Assembly (NCBI GenBank): GCA_902796745.1
Contig: CADBQC010000138.1
Coordinates: 1 to 5,064 of the forward strand
Length of the DNA stretch: 5,064 bases
DNA from: an uncultured Pseudomonadota bacterium
Lineage (GTDB): Bacteria; Pseudomonadota; Alphaproteobacteria; RUG11792
Direction of reading: 5' to 3'
Of this stretch, positions 1 through 5,064 are shown piece by piece (the stretch's first letter is position 1; each line of letters opens with the position of its first letter). Position numbers and translations under genes: made by a program. Under the pieces are notes generated by a model that saw only the letters and a program-made list of their open reading frames with translations, searched no databases and was not told where the DNA came from.

Positions 1-48
1 AGTAGCAGTCAACAGTCCGATTACTGGTAACCAAAATTTTTTGTTCAT
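1..48 (-). CDS. 5' end of an exported protein gene, cut by the left edge
   Basis: Only the first 16 codons lie in the window. Read on the minus strand from ATG at 48-46 they give MNKKFWLPVIGLLTAT. Two lysines followed by a hydrophobic run is the usual opening of a Sec signal peptide or lipoprotein leader, so the product is probably exported to the periplasm or envelope. The start is well supported: an AGGAG ribosome binding site (plus positions 54-58) lies 5 bases upstream, and a promoter-like pair at 83-112 lies further up. No cleavage site or lipobox is visible before the edge, so the mature protein and its function cannot be identified. It is transcribed divergently from the holin-like gene at 140. 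Confidence 0.62.
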   Translation of the reverse strand, partial: MNKKFWLPVIGLLTAT

Positions 49-69
49 AAGAACTCCTAAACAATATTT

Positions 70-86
70 CTATTCGTCAAGAATAG
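70..86. repeat. 6-bp inverted repeat in the divergent promoter region
   Basis: CTATTC (70-75) and GAATAG (81-86) are perfect reverse complements around a 5-base centre GTCAA. The repeat overlaps the -10 box and predicted transcription start of the leftward gene, where a repressor operator would be expected. It could equally be a chance palindrome or a small hairpin in the leader RNA, since six-base arms are short. Confidence 0.35.
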
Positions 87-112
87 TATCACAAATAAAC
101 AAATTATGTCAA
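83..112 (-). promoter_or_regulatory. Sigma-70-type promoter of the leftward gene
   Basis: On the minus strand a perfect TTGACA -35 box (plus 112-107) is followed after 18 bases by TACTAT (88-83); GATACT one base earlier is an alternative -10 with a 17-base spacer. Transcription would begin near plus position 76, leaving a leader of about 28 bases before the ATG at 48. That geometry fits the AGGAG site and start of the leftward gene well. Confidence 0.5.
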
Positions 113-139
113 ACTTTATTTTTTGAAAGGAAAGTATAA

Positions 140-673
140 ATGTCTATATCTTTATTACAAGCCGCGCTTTCATTAGCGCAATTTTCGCCAAAGATAGCCA
201 AGTGGTTATCAGGCACAAAAGTTGAATCTATTTCGCAAAAAATACTAGAAATCGCAAAAGAGGTAACGCATAGTTGCAGTGAACAGGAAGCTATCGACAA
301 AATTAAATCCGATAAACGGATGCACCAACTGTTTGAAAAAGCACTGCTCGACTCTGAGCGAAAAATCGAACTAGCGGTAATTCGTGACAAAGAAAATGCC
401 AGGACGCGCGATATCGCTATCATAAATTCAGGACGACGCAATCGACGTGCAGACATCATGGTCATTTGCACCGCTCTCGGTCTTATAGCGTGCCTTGGTG
501 TTATTTGTCTCTACAAGCATGATTTACCGGGCGAAGCAGTCGGTATCATTTCTACTATCGCAGGCATTTTTGGTTCATGCCTCAAAGACGCATATAACTT
601 CGAGTTCGGTTCATCACGCGGTAGCAAGGAAAAAGACCAAACCGTCGCAAATGTGCTGAATAAATTAAGCTAG
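140..673 (+). CDS. Small holin-like membrane protein (phage/GTA holin type)
   Basis: A 177-residue protein with a likely amphipathic N-terminal helix (residues 3-23), a charged helical middle (about 30-103) and two hydrophobic membrane segments (about 105-125 and 131-148). The arginine-rich stretch RDKENARTRD (82-91) and the post-membrane motif FGSSRGSKEKD (156-166) resemble small phage and gene-transfer-agent holin-like proteins, in which a D-R-x-x-A-R stretch precedes the helices and F-G-S-S-x-G-S-x-x-K follows them. Holins of this kind sit in the inner membrane and help release endolysin or particles. The start is supported by AAAGGA (126-131) 8 bases before the ATG. No endolysin, capsid or tail gene is visible beside it, so it may be a solitary remnant or domesticated gene, and the lytic role is inference. 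Base composition does not stand out by eye from the neighbours. No clear promoter was found for it. Confidence 0.72.
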   Translation: MSISLLQAALSLAQFSPKIAKWLSGTKVESISQKILEIAKEVTHSCSEQEAIDKIKSDKRMHQLFEKALLDSERKIELAVIRDKENARTRDIAIINSGRRNRRADIMVICTALGLIACLGVICLYKHDLPGEAVGIISTIAGIFGSCLKDAYNFEFGSSRGSKEKDQTVANVLNKLS

Positions 674-678
674 ATAAT

Positions 679-705
679 ATCGTCGCGGTAAAGAAGACGA
701 TTTTT
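679..705 (+). terminator. Short intrinsic terminator after the holin-like gene
   Basis: ATCGTC (679-684) pairs perfectly with GACGAT (696-701) around an 11-base loop, and the second arm runs into five T residues (701-705). The hairpin starts 6 bases after the stop codon and ends 15 bases before the -35 box of the kdsA promoter, which is where a unit boundary is expected. The six-pair stem and large loop make it weak, so some read-through is likely. Confidence 0.42.
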
Positions 706-720
706 GCAGAGCATATAACT

Positions 721-750
721 TTGACCATACGGCAAGGCAAGAGATATAAT
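721..750 (+). promoter_or_regulatory. Sigma-70 promoter of the kdsA-pepP-pgk operon
   Basis: TTGACC (721-726) is one base from the -35 consensus and TATAAT (745-750) is a perfect -10 box, with an 18-base spacer. Transcription should start near 757. This bears on the kdsA start: a TTG at 768 would have a leader of only about 11 bases with its AAAGG site at the very 5' end, whereas GTG at 783 would have about 26 bases. Confidence 0.7.
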
Positions 751-752
751 AG

Positions 753-772
753 CGAAAGGCAATTGCTTTGCG
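753..772 (+). repeat. Imperfect hairpin at the operon transcription start
   Basis: The perfect 8-base palindrome GCAATTGC (759-766) is flanked by AAA (755-757) and TTT (767-769), then CG (753-754) and CG (771-772). This makes an imperfect stem with single-base bulges at G758 and G770 and an AATT loop. It lies just downstream of the -10 box, so it could be an operator at the initiation site or a 5' RNA hairpin that hides the TTG at 768. Functional significance is unproven. Confidence 0.25.
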
Positions 773-782
773 TGGATATATT

Positions 783-1616
783 GTGAAAGTCGTAAAAGTT
801 GATGATATGGAAATTTCAAATATTTCCCAGTTTGTTTTTATAGGTGGGCCTTGCGCGATTGAATCTCTTGAACACTGCATTTTTATGGCGCAAAATATTA
901 AACAAATTTGCGATAAATTGAAAATTAATTATATATTCAAGTCATCGTTTGATAAGGCAAACAGAAGTAGTTTTTCTGGGAAACGCGGAGTTGGCATAGA
1001 GCAGGGATTGCAAATTTTATCTGAAGTGAAAAAGCAAGTTGGAGTGCCAGTCTTGACAGATGTACATTTACCTGAACAGTGTCCAAAGGTAGCCACAGTT
1101 GCCGATGTTCTTCAAATACCTGCTTTTTTGTGTCGCCAAACTGATTTGCTCAGGGCGGTTGCGGAAACCGGAAATGCGATAAATGTCAAGAAGGGGCAGT
1201 TTGTTTCACCAAACGATATGAAAAATGTTGTTGCCAAGCTCGAGCATTTTGGTGCCAAAAACATCATGTTGTGTGAGCGGGGAGCATGTTTTGGATACAA
1301 TAACTTAGTTGTTGATATGCGTGGATTGCCGATAATGGCGAAGACCGGATATCCAGTGATATTTGATGCGACACATTCGGTTCAGTTGCCGTCAGCGAAT
1401 GGCGAGTGCTCCAGCGGGGAGCGTGAGTTTGCTCCGTTTTTGGCCCGTGCAGCTATTGCCGTTGGAATTGCTGGAATTTTTATGGAAGTGCACGATAATC
1501 CAGAAATAGCTCCATGTGATGGTGCGAATATGGTATATCTTCGGGATCTGGAGCAAATCTTAACTGAGCTTATCGCAATTGATAAAATATCGAAACAATA
1601 CATACGGAGAATTTAA
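783..1616 (+). CDS. kdsA: 3-deoxy-8-phosphooctulonate synthase (KDO-8-P synthase)
   Basis: Cytosolic enzyme condensing phosphoenolpyruvate with D-arabinose 5-phosphate to KDO-8-phosphate, the precursor of the LPS inner-core sugar KDO. Numbered from the GTG start (277 residues), the diagnostic KANRSS motif is at 58-63, RQTDLL at 118-123, INVKKGQFVSP at 133-143, and the C-terminal CDG at 245-247. The TIM-barrel family length is about 280. Metal-site positions appear as Cys24 (in GGPCAIES), His198, Glu235 and Asp246, matching the metal-dependent class; E. coli has Asn in place of that Cys. Start choice: residues VKVVKVDDMEISN align with the N-terminus of E. coli KdsA (VVSIGDINVAN), and the promoter gives this GTG a sensible leader, though its ribosome site (GTGGA, 772-776) is weak. 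Alternatives are TTG at 768 (282 residues, preceded by AAAGG) and ATG at 807. It is the first gene of the operon; its TAA shares one base with the next ATG. Confidence 0.95.
   Translation: MKVVKVDDMEISNISQFVFIGGPCAIESLEHCIFMAQNIKQICDKLKINYIFKSSFDKANRSSFSGKRGVGIEQGLQILSEVKKQVGVPVLTDVHLPEQCPKVATVADVLQIPAFLCRQTDLLRAVAETGNAINVKKGQFVSPNDMKNVVAKLEHFGAKNIMLCERGACFGYNNLVVDMRGLPIMAKTGYPVIFDATHSVQLPSANGECSSGEREFAPFLARAAIAVGIAGIFMEVHDNPEIAPCDGANMVYLRDLEQILTELIAIDKISKQYIRRI
1606..1610 (+). promoter_or_regulatory. Ribosome binding site of pepP inside the kdsA end
   Basis: GGAGA lies within the last kdsA codons, 5 bases before the ATG at 1616. The kdsA stop TAA (1614-1616) shares its last A with that ATG, so a terminating ribosome is already at the next start. 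This fixes the pepP start and suggests translational coupling. Confidence 0.65.
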
Positions 1617-3310
1617 TGGATTATAACGAAAATTTAAAAAAGCTCAGAGATGAATTAGATACCGTTGGCGCTGATGCTGTGTTGGTTGCGATGAATAATT
1701 TCTTCGGAAATTTTGATACAGAATATTCTGGCATTGCGACAATTTCAGGATTTACTGGGTCAAATGGACGAGCAATAGTTTCTAAAGATAGAGCGATTTT
1801 ATCTGTCGATGGAAGATATATAAAACAAGCGAGCGAGCAGACGGATAATGCAATTTGGGAAATCAATATGTACCCAGAATTCGATACTAATGCATTGGCG
1901 AAAGAGCTAGTAAAACCGGGGCAAACGCTGGCTGTCGGTGCATTTTCGATAACATATAAGTCATATTTGTCTCTTTTGGATGCTTCAGAAAAATTCGGAT
2001 TCAAAGTAAAGATTTTGAGCAAATTCTTGATATCGCGACCAAAAGAATCTTTGAAAACCATGTACTTAATAGATACTAACAGACAAGAAAAGATATCGCG
2101 CATACAAAATACATTATCGAAAGGCGAAATTGCTCTTTTAACTGATAGTGCCGTGATTGGATGGGCGTTTGGTGTTAGATGCGAGCCGAATGCCGAAAAG
2201 TGCGTCTTGCCGAATTGTGTCGCAATAGTTCCATATCTAGGAAAACCTATTGTATTTAGTGACCTAATGCTAAAAGGCACATGCAATGAATTCGAATTCT
2301 ACAGTATTTCTGAATTTGAAGATATTATTAGGCAACTACCGAAATCTGAATTTGTTCTAGATTATTCGCGGACGAGTTTATATTTTCCAGAAATATTGCA
2401 ACGAAACGGATTTGCTGTTAAGGCTTCAACAACTAATTACGGCACGTTTGAAGCTATAAAAGACGATAGCGAAATTCAAAATATGAAGATTGCTTGTGAA
2501 AAAGCATCGTTGGCATTTATGAAAACCCTAGCATTCGCTGAAAATGCCACATCAACGAGTGAGATTGAAGTTGCAGATTTTTTCGAAAATGAACTAAAAA
2601 AATATGACGATTTTGTCTCTTTAAGTTTCAATTCGATTTCTGCTTTTGGGAAAAATACATCGATCGTGCACTACAATCCAATCACGCAGGGCAATACCAA
2701 AATCGATAAGGATGGTTTATTTTTGTTTGATGCTGGGGCTCATTTTAAAACAGCAACAACAGATATGACACGAACTATATACCGTGGCATTCCGGATTCA
2801 GGGATAAAAAAAGTATACACATCTATCCTAAAATCAATTGTATTGTTTTCATCAGCGAGGTTTCCGGATAAATCAATGGCTTGTTCTCTCGATGCAATAG
2901 CTCGGCTTTTTGTTTGGAAAGAGGGATATGATTATCACTTCGGAACGGGACATGGCGTTGGAAGCTTTGCGAATGTGCATGAGCATCCTAGAATAGCCCC
3001 AAGTTCGAATGAAGAAATAACAAAAAATATGGTAATAACCGTAGAACCCGGAATTTATAGAGAAGATTTCGGTATTCGACTGGAAAACATGCTTTTAACA
3101 CAAACCGCAGAAAAACACGGCTTCATAGAGTTTGAAACACTGAATTTTATACCGTTTAGTTGTAAGCTGATTGATGTCGAAATGCTCAGCAATGTGGAGC
3201 GAAACTGGCTAAACGAGTATCACCAAAAAATCTTCGACAAATTTGCCAATTGTTTGAGCGAAGATGATGTAACTTTAAATTGGCTAAAAGAAAATACGAG
3301 GACATTATGA
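1616..3310 (+). CDS. pepP: Xaa-Pro aminopeptidase (aminopeptidase P, M24B, three-domain type)
   Basis: Cytosolic metallopeptidase that removes the N-terminal residue from peptides whose second residue is proline. At 564 residues it is longer than E. coli PepP (about 440) and matches the three-domain type related to eukaryotic XPNPEP1: a creatinase-like N domain (about 5-135, with SGFTGSNGRA at 44-53 and SVDGRYI at 63-69), a second such domain (about 150-280), the pita-bread catalytic domain (about 285-500) and a C-terminal extension (about 505-564). All five expected dinuclear metal ligands are visible: Asp372 (FDAGA), Asp383 (TDMTRT), His446 (GTGHGVGS), Glu477 (TVEPGIY) and Glu490 (IRLEN). 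His352 (VHYNP) and His455 (NVHEHP) fit the substrate-side histidines, so the enzyme looks active. It overlaps kdsA by one base and pgk by four. Likely roles are peptide recycling or nutrition; no signal peptide is seen. Identity is sure; the exact substrate is not. Confidence 0.93.
   Translation: MDYNENLKKLRDELDTVGADAVLVAMNNFFGNFDTEYSGIATISGFTGSNGRAIVSKDRAILSVDGRYIKQASEQTDNAIWEINMYPEFDTNALAKELVKPGQTLAVGAFSITYKSYLSLLDASEKFGFKVKILSKFLISRPKESLKTMYLIDTNRQEKISRIQNTLSKGEIALLTDSAVIGWAFGVRCEPNAEKCVLPNCVAIVPYLGKPIVFSDLMLKGTCNEFEFYSISEFEDIIRQLPKSEFVLDYSRTSLYFPEILQRNGFAVKASTTNYGTFEAIKDDSEIQNMKIACEKASLAFMKTLAFAENATSTSEIEVADFFENELKKYDDFVSLSFNSISAFGKNTSIVHYNPITQGNTKIDKDGLFLFDAGAHFKTATTDMTRTIYRGIPDSGIKKVYTSILKSIVLFSSARFPDKSMACSLDAIARLFVWKEGYDYHFGTGHGVGSFANVHEHPRIAPSSNEEITKNMVITVEPGIYREDFGIRLENMLLTQTAEKHGFIEFETLNFIPFSCKLIDVEMLSNVERNWLNEYHQKIFDKFANCLSEDDVTLNWLKENTRTL
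3298..3302 (+). promoter_or_regulatory. Ribosome binding site that sets the pgk start
   Basis: GAGGA lies 4 bases before the ATG at 3307, inside the pepP coding end. The pgk ATG and pepP TGA overlap as ATGA (3307-3310). This makes 3307 the better start than the in-frame ATG at 3280, which has no comparable site and would add nine charged residues that PGKs lack. Confidence 0.65.
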
Positions 3311-4482
3311 ATATAAGAAATTTTGAAAATTTTAAACAATTTGCTAGCAAGCACGGATGCAAGCGTTGCATCATACGTTGTGACTTGAACTTGCCATCAG
3401 ATATTGAAGATTTATCTCGAGTATATGCTGTCAAAGACACTATACTTTCCGTTGCAAGCATGGGGCTTCGGGTCATTCTGATATCTCACTACAAGCGCCC
3501 AAAACCGGAGGATGTCAGTAATCCAAAATTTTCATTAGAGCAGATCGTGCCGAGCGTATCAAAAGTGCTCGGACGAGATGTGGCTTTCGAGAAGCATTCG
3601 ATATTTGACATCGAACCTAGTGATATTACTACTCCTATAACCTTGCTAGAGAACCTACGATTTTACGAAGGGGAAACGAAAAACGATGATACATTAGCAC
3701 AGCGCCTGGCGAAATTTGGAGATGTCTATATAAACGACGCATTTTCAGTATCTCACCGTGCGCACTCTTCTGTTTGTGCTATAACAAAACATCTACCGTC
3801 GTTTGCAGGCTTGTCTATGATGCGAGAAATTAGCGGGATAACTAAGGCTACGGAGGATATTAAACGTCCATATACAGCAATTATTGGTGGCGCCAAGGTT
3901 TCAACAAAAATTGATGTATTGAAAAAACTATCTTTAGATGCAGATTACCTAGTTGTCGCGGGAGCTATGGCAAATACGTTTTTGGCGTCGCAAGGTCACG
4001 ATATGAAAAAGTCACTGATTGAACCTGAGCAATTTGAGACAGCGCGTGAGATTGTGTCTAAGGCAAAAGCCGAGATTATCTTGCCTACTGACTTTTTGGT
4101 ATCGCCAGATCTTGAAACAAACGGAGTGCAATGTGATTTGGAAAACATTCCTGACGACTGCGGATGCTTTGATATCGGTGAAAAATCAACAGCACGTATT
4201 GTTGAGATAATTGACAAATCGCAGACCTTGCTTTGGAATGGCACGCTAGGATTATTCGAATGTGCTAACTTTCAATATTCTAGCGAGATTGTGTCAAAAC
4301 ACGTTGCTGAGCGCACCAAAAATGCCGGACTGATCTCAATTACCGGCGGTGGAGAGACCATAGCATCGCTTGGCAAATATAAACCCGATATGACATTCGT
4401 TTCAACAGCCGGTGGTGCATTTTTAGAATACATTGCTGGATACGAATTGCCGGGAGTGAAGGTTTTATCAAATGGGAGATAA
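3307..4482 (+). CDS. pgk: Phosphoglycerate kinase
   Basis: Glycolytic and gluconeogenic cytosolic enzyme that transfers phosphate between 1,3-bisphosphoglycerate and ADP. From the ATG at 3307 it has 391 residues, the usual bacterial length. N-domain substrate motifs: RCDLNLP (24-30; usually R-V-D-x-N-V-P) with Arg24, Asp26 and Asn28, Arg38, His61 and Arg64 in SHYKRPK, LENLRFYEGE (114-123, Arg118) and HRAHSS (150-155). C-domain nucleotide motifs: GGAKVSTK (194-201, Lys197 and Lys201), WNGTLGLFE (310-318), GGGET (347-351) and STAGGAFLEY (366-375). The expected catalytic residues are therefore present and the enzyme should be active. Departures from the common pattern are YK for LG in the S-H-L-G-R-P motif and T for P in W-N-G-P. 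STAGGA is the alphaproteobacterial-style variant of S-T-G-G-G-A. It is the last gene of the operon, overlapping pepP by four bases; no strong terminator follows. Confidence 0.95.
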   Translation: MNIRNFENFKQFASKHGCKRCIIRCDLNLPSDIEDLSRVYAVKDTILSVASMGLRVILISHYKRPKPEDVSNPKFSLEQIVPSVSKVLGRDVAFEKHSIFDIEPSDITTPITLLENLRFYEGETKNDDTLAQRLAKFGDVYINDAFSVSHRAHSSVCAITKHLPSFAGLSMMREISGITKATEDIKRPYTAIIGGAKVSTKIDVLKKLSLDADYLVVAGAMANTFLASQGHDMKKSLIEPEQFETAREIVSKAKAEIILPTDFLVSPDLETNGVQCDLENIPDDCGCFDIGEKSTARIVEIIDKSQTLLWNGTLGLFECANFQYSSEIVSKHVAERTKNAGLISITGGGETIASLGKYKPDMTFVSTAGGAFLEYIAGYELPGVKVLSNGR

Positions 4483-4489
4483 AAATAGC

Positions 4490-4504
4490 GCATTTTAAAA
4501 ATGC
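4490..4504. repeat. Palindrome just after pgk
   Basis: GCATTTT (4490-4496) and AAAATGC (4498-4504) are perfect reverse complements around a single A. As RNA it must open its centre to form a loop, leaving a weak AU-rich stem, and no T-run follows. It is therefore not a convincing intrinsic terminator, although it sits 8 bases past the pgk stop, where 3'-end structures often lie. A protein-binding site is also possible. Confidence 0.35.
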
Positions 4505-4508
4505 TCGG

Positions 4509-4607
4509 CTAGTCGTAGTATTGCATCGATTTCTAAGTCAGGAAAGCTAATTAACGAAAAATTAACACACGCATTATAGACTATCTATTGGGAAGGATTA
4601 CGACTAG
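4509..4607 (+). repeat. Long-range 9-bp inverted repeat framing the leader of the last gene
   Basis: CTAGTCGTA (4509-4517) and TACGACTAG (4599-4607) are perfect reverse complements 81 bases apart; as RNA the stem extends to 11 pairs with one G-U and one more U-A pair. The right arm overlaps the first bases of TAGGAG (4605-4610), the ribosome site of the gene at 4622. Smaller nested repeats lie inside: TAATT/AATTA (4548-4552 and 4560-4564) and ATAG/CTAT (4576-4579 and 4581-4584). This could be a regulatory leader RNA that controls access to the ribosome site. Chance is not excluded, and no known riboswitch is recognised. Confidence 0.35.
4551..4580 (+). promoter_or_regulatory. Weak candidate promoter for the solute-binding-like gene
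   Basis: TTAACG (4551-4556) and TATAGA (4575-4580) each match four of six consensus bases with an 18-base spacer, giving a start near 4587 and a leader of about 35 bases. In an AT-rich gap such a match can arise by chance. A start here would omit the left arm of the inverted repeat at 4509-4517, so this promoter and the long-range RNA stem are competing models. Confidence 0.25.
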
Positions 4608-4621
4608 GAGATGGCATTATT

Positions 4622-5064
4622 ATGGATGCACGGCTAGCGAAAGTTTTCGTGATAGCTGTATCAATAGTGGCTGTTACGGTCGGTGTGTATGCCATAGGTA
4701 TACGAACGATTGGTATATGTGCTAACGATGTCTGTAATGGTGTCTCTCCTTTTTGGCAACCCCTGAGAAATAGAGTATCTAAGCAAAATAGCTCCTCAAA
4801 CAATTCGCAAAATCCACTGCTTCAGTATAAAAATATAGAATTTGTTCATAAAAATTTACCTATGAAAAGTAATGCTATATGCGGAAATTTAGCTGATATT
4901 TTGAAACGCGGAGAATTAGTAGTTTGTGCACTAAAGAAAAGTTTTGTCGCATTTTGTCAGATGCCGACACAGGATGGATACATTGGAGAAGATATACGAT
5001 TTGCCGCGGCATTGGGAAATGCCTTAGGGGTTAAAACAGTATATAAGATGGTTTACGACACATA
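4622..5064 (+). CDS. Membrane-anchored family 3 solute-binding-like protein, cut by the right edge
   Basis: An open frame of 147 codons runs to the window end with no stop. The product starts MDARLAKVFV with a hydrophobic segment (about residues 6-28) without an obvious signal-peptidase site, so it is probably a membrane anchor or uncleaved signal. A polar linker rich in Ser, Asn and Gln (about 54-68) follows. From about 86 the sequence matches the opening of bacterial extracellular solute-binding family 3 domains: ADILKRGELVVCALKKSF (91-108), then DGYIGEDIRFAAALGNALGV (118-137), equivalent to the usual G-x-x-x-G-F-D-x-D and A-x-A-x-x-L-G-V pattern. Such domains bind amino acids or other small ligands in the periplasm for ABC import, or serve as sensor or lytic-enzyme modules. 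Five cysteines (33, 38, 87, 102, 112) are notable. The start ATG has AGGAG (4606-4610) 11 bases upstream, rather far, but the frame has no other usual start after the stop at 4577-4579. The ligand and C-terminal half are unknown. Confidence 0.72.
   Translation, partial: MDARLAKVFVIAVSIVAVTVGVYAIGIRTIGICANDVCNGVSPFWQPLRNRVSKQNSSSNNSQNPLLQYKNIEFVHKNLPMKSNAICGNLADILKRGELVVCALKKSFVAFCQMPTQDGYIGEDIRFAAALGNALGVKTVYKMVYDT

Noticed and set aside
109..471. Minus-strand open frame of 120 codons opposite the holin-like gene
   Set aside because: The plus-strand gene has a good ribosome site and coherent membrane topology; the antisense product is serine-rich and shows no domain pattern.
1621..2286. Long minus-strand open frame of 221 codons opposite pepP
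   Set aside because: It lies wholly antisense to a well-supported M24B gene with all its motifs; the translation shows no recognisable family motif.
3280..3306. Upstream in-frame ATG for pgk
   Set aside because: It adds nine charged residues absent from PGKs and overlaps pepP further; the ATG at 3307 has GAGGA 4 bases upstream.
4019..4210. Second plus-strand frame inside pgk
   Set aside because: It sits entirely within the C-domain coding region of pgk and shows no motif of its own.
4483..4504. Intrinsic terminator after pgk
   Set aside because: The palindrome is AU-rich with almost no loop and is followed by TCGGCT rather than a T-run.
4611..4637. Nine-codon frame (ATG at 4611 to TAG) overlapping the start at 4622, as a possible leader peptide
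   Set aside because: AGGAG abuts the ATG directly, leaving no spacing for initiation, and the encoded peptide has no run of regulatory codons.
4585..4803. Minus-strand frame opposite the last gene
   Set aside because: It is antisense to the anchor and linker of the solute-binding-like protein, which has a recognisable domain; no supported start site was seen.
1..5064. tRNA genes, CRISPR array, insertion sequences or a defence or toxin-antitoxin cassette
   Set aside because: No cloverleaf-like segment, regularly spaced repeats, transposase motif or paired small toxin and antitoxin genes were seen.

Overview
This AT-rich window looks like chromosome from a Gram-negative bacterium, most likely an alphaproteobacterium. 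A KDO-8-phosphate synthase gene implies lipopolysaccharide. The phosphoglycerate kinase ends in an S-T-A-G-G-A-F-L-E motif, a variant I associate with alphaproteobacteria. The three-domain bacterial aminopeptidase P is also compatible. Taxonomy is inference from motifs only; I could not run a search.

Layout, left to right. (1) Positions 1-48 on the minus strand hold the first 16 codons of a gene that leaves the window. It has a strong ribosome binding site, a signal-peptide-like start and a good promoter at 83-112. (2) Positions 140-673 on the plus strand encode a small two-helix membrane protein resembling phage or gene-transfer-agent holins; it stands alone and is followed by a short terminator hairpin. 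(3) A near-consensus promoter at 721-750 drives a compact operon of kdsA, an aminopeptidase P gene (pepP) and pgk. The stops and starts overlap by 1 and 4 bases, so translation is probably coupled. (4) A 139-base gap after pgk lacks a clear intrinsic terminator but contains a palindrome and a widely spaced 9-bp inverted repeat next to a ribosome binding site. (5) From 4622 to the right edge runs the start of a membrane-anchored protein with a family 3 solute-binding domain, cut by the window end.

The three operon genes serve different pathways: KdsA makes the KDO precursor of LPS, PepP trims N-terminal residues ahead of proline, and Pgk makes ATP in glycolysis. KdsA and Pgk meet at phosphoenolpyruvate and triose metabolism only indirectly. 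The grouping looks like a housekeeping operon rather than one pathway. I found no clear new multi-gene system. The most useful observations are the two edge genes, the isolated holin-like gene, the operon architecture, and the structured leader of the last gene. No tRNA, rRNA, CRISPR array or insertion sequence was seen.
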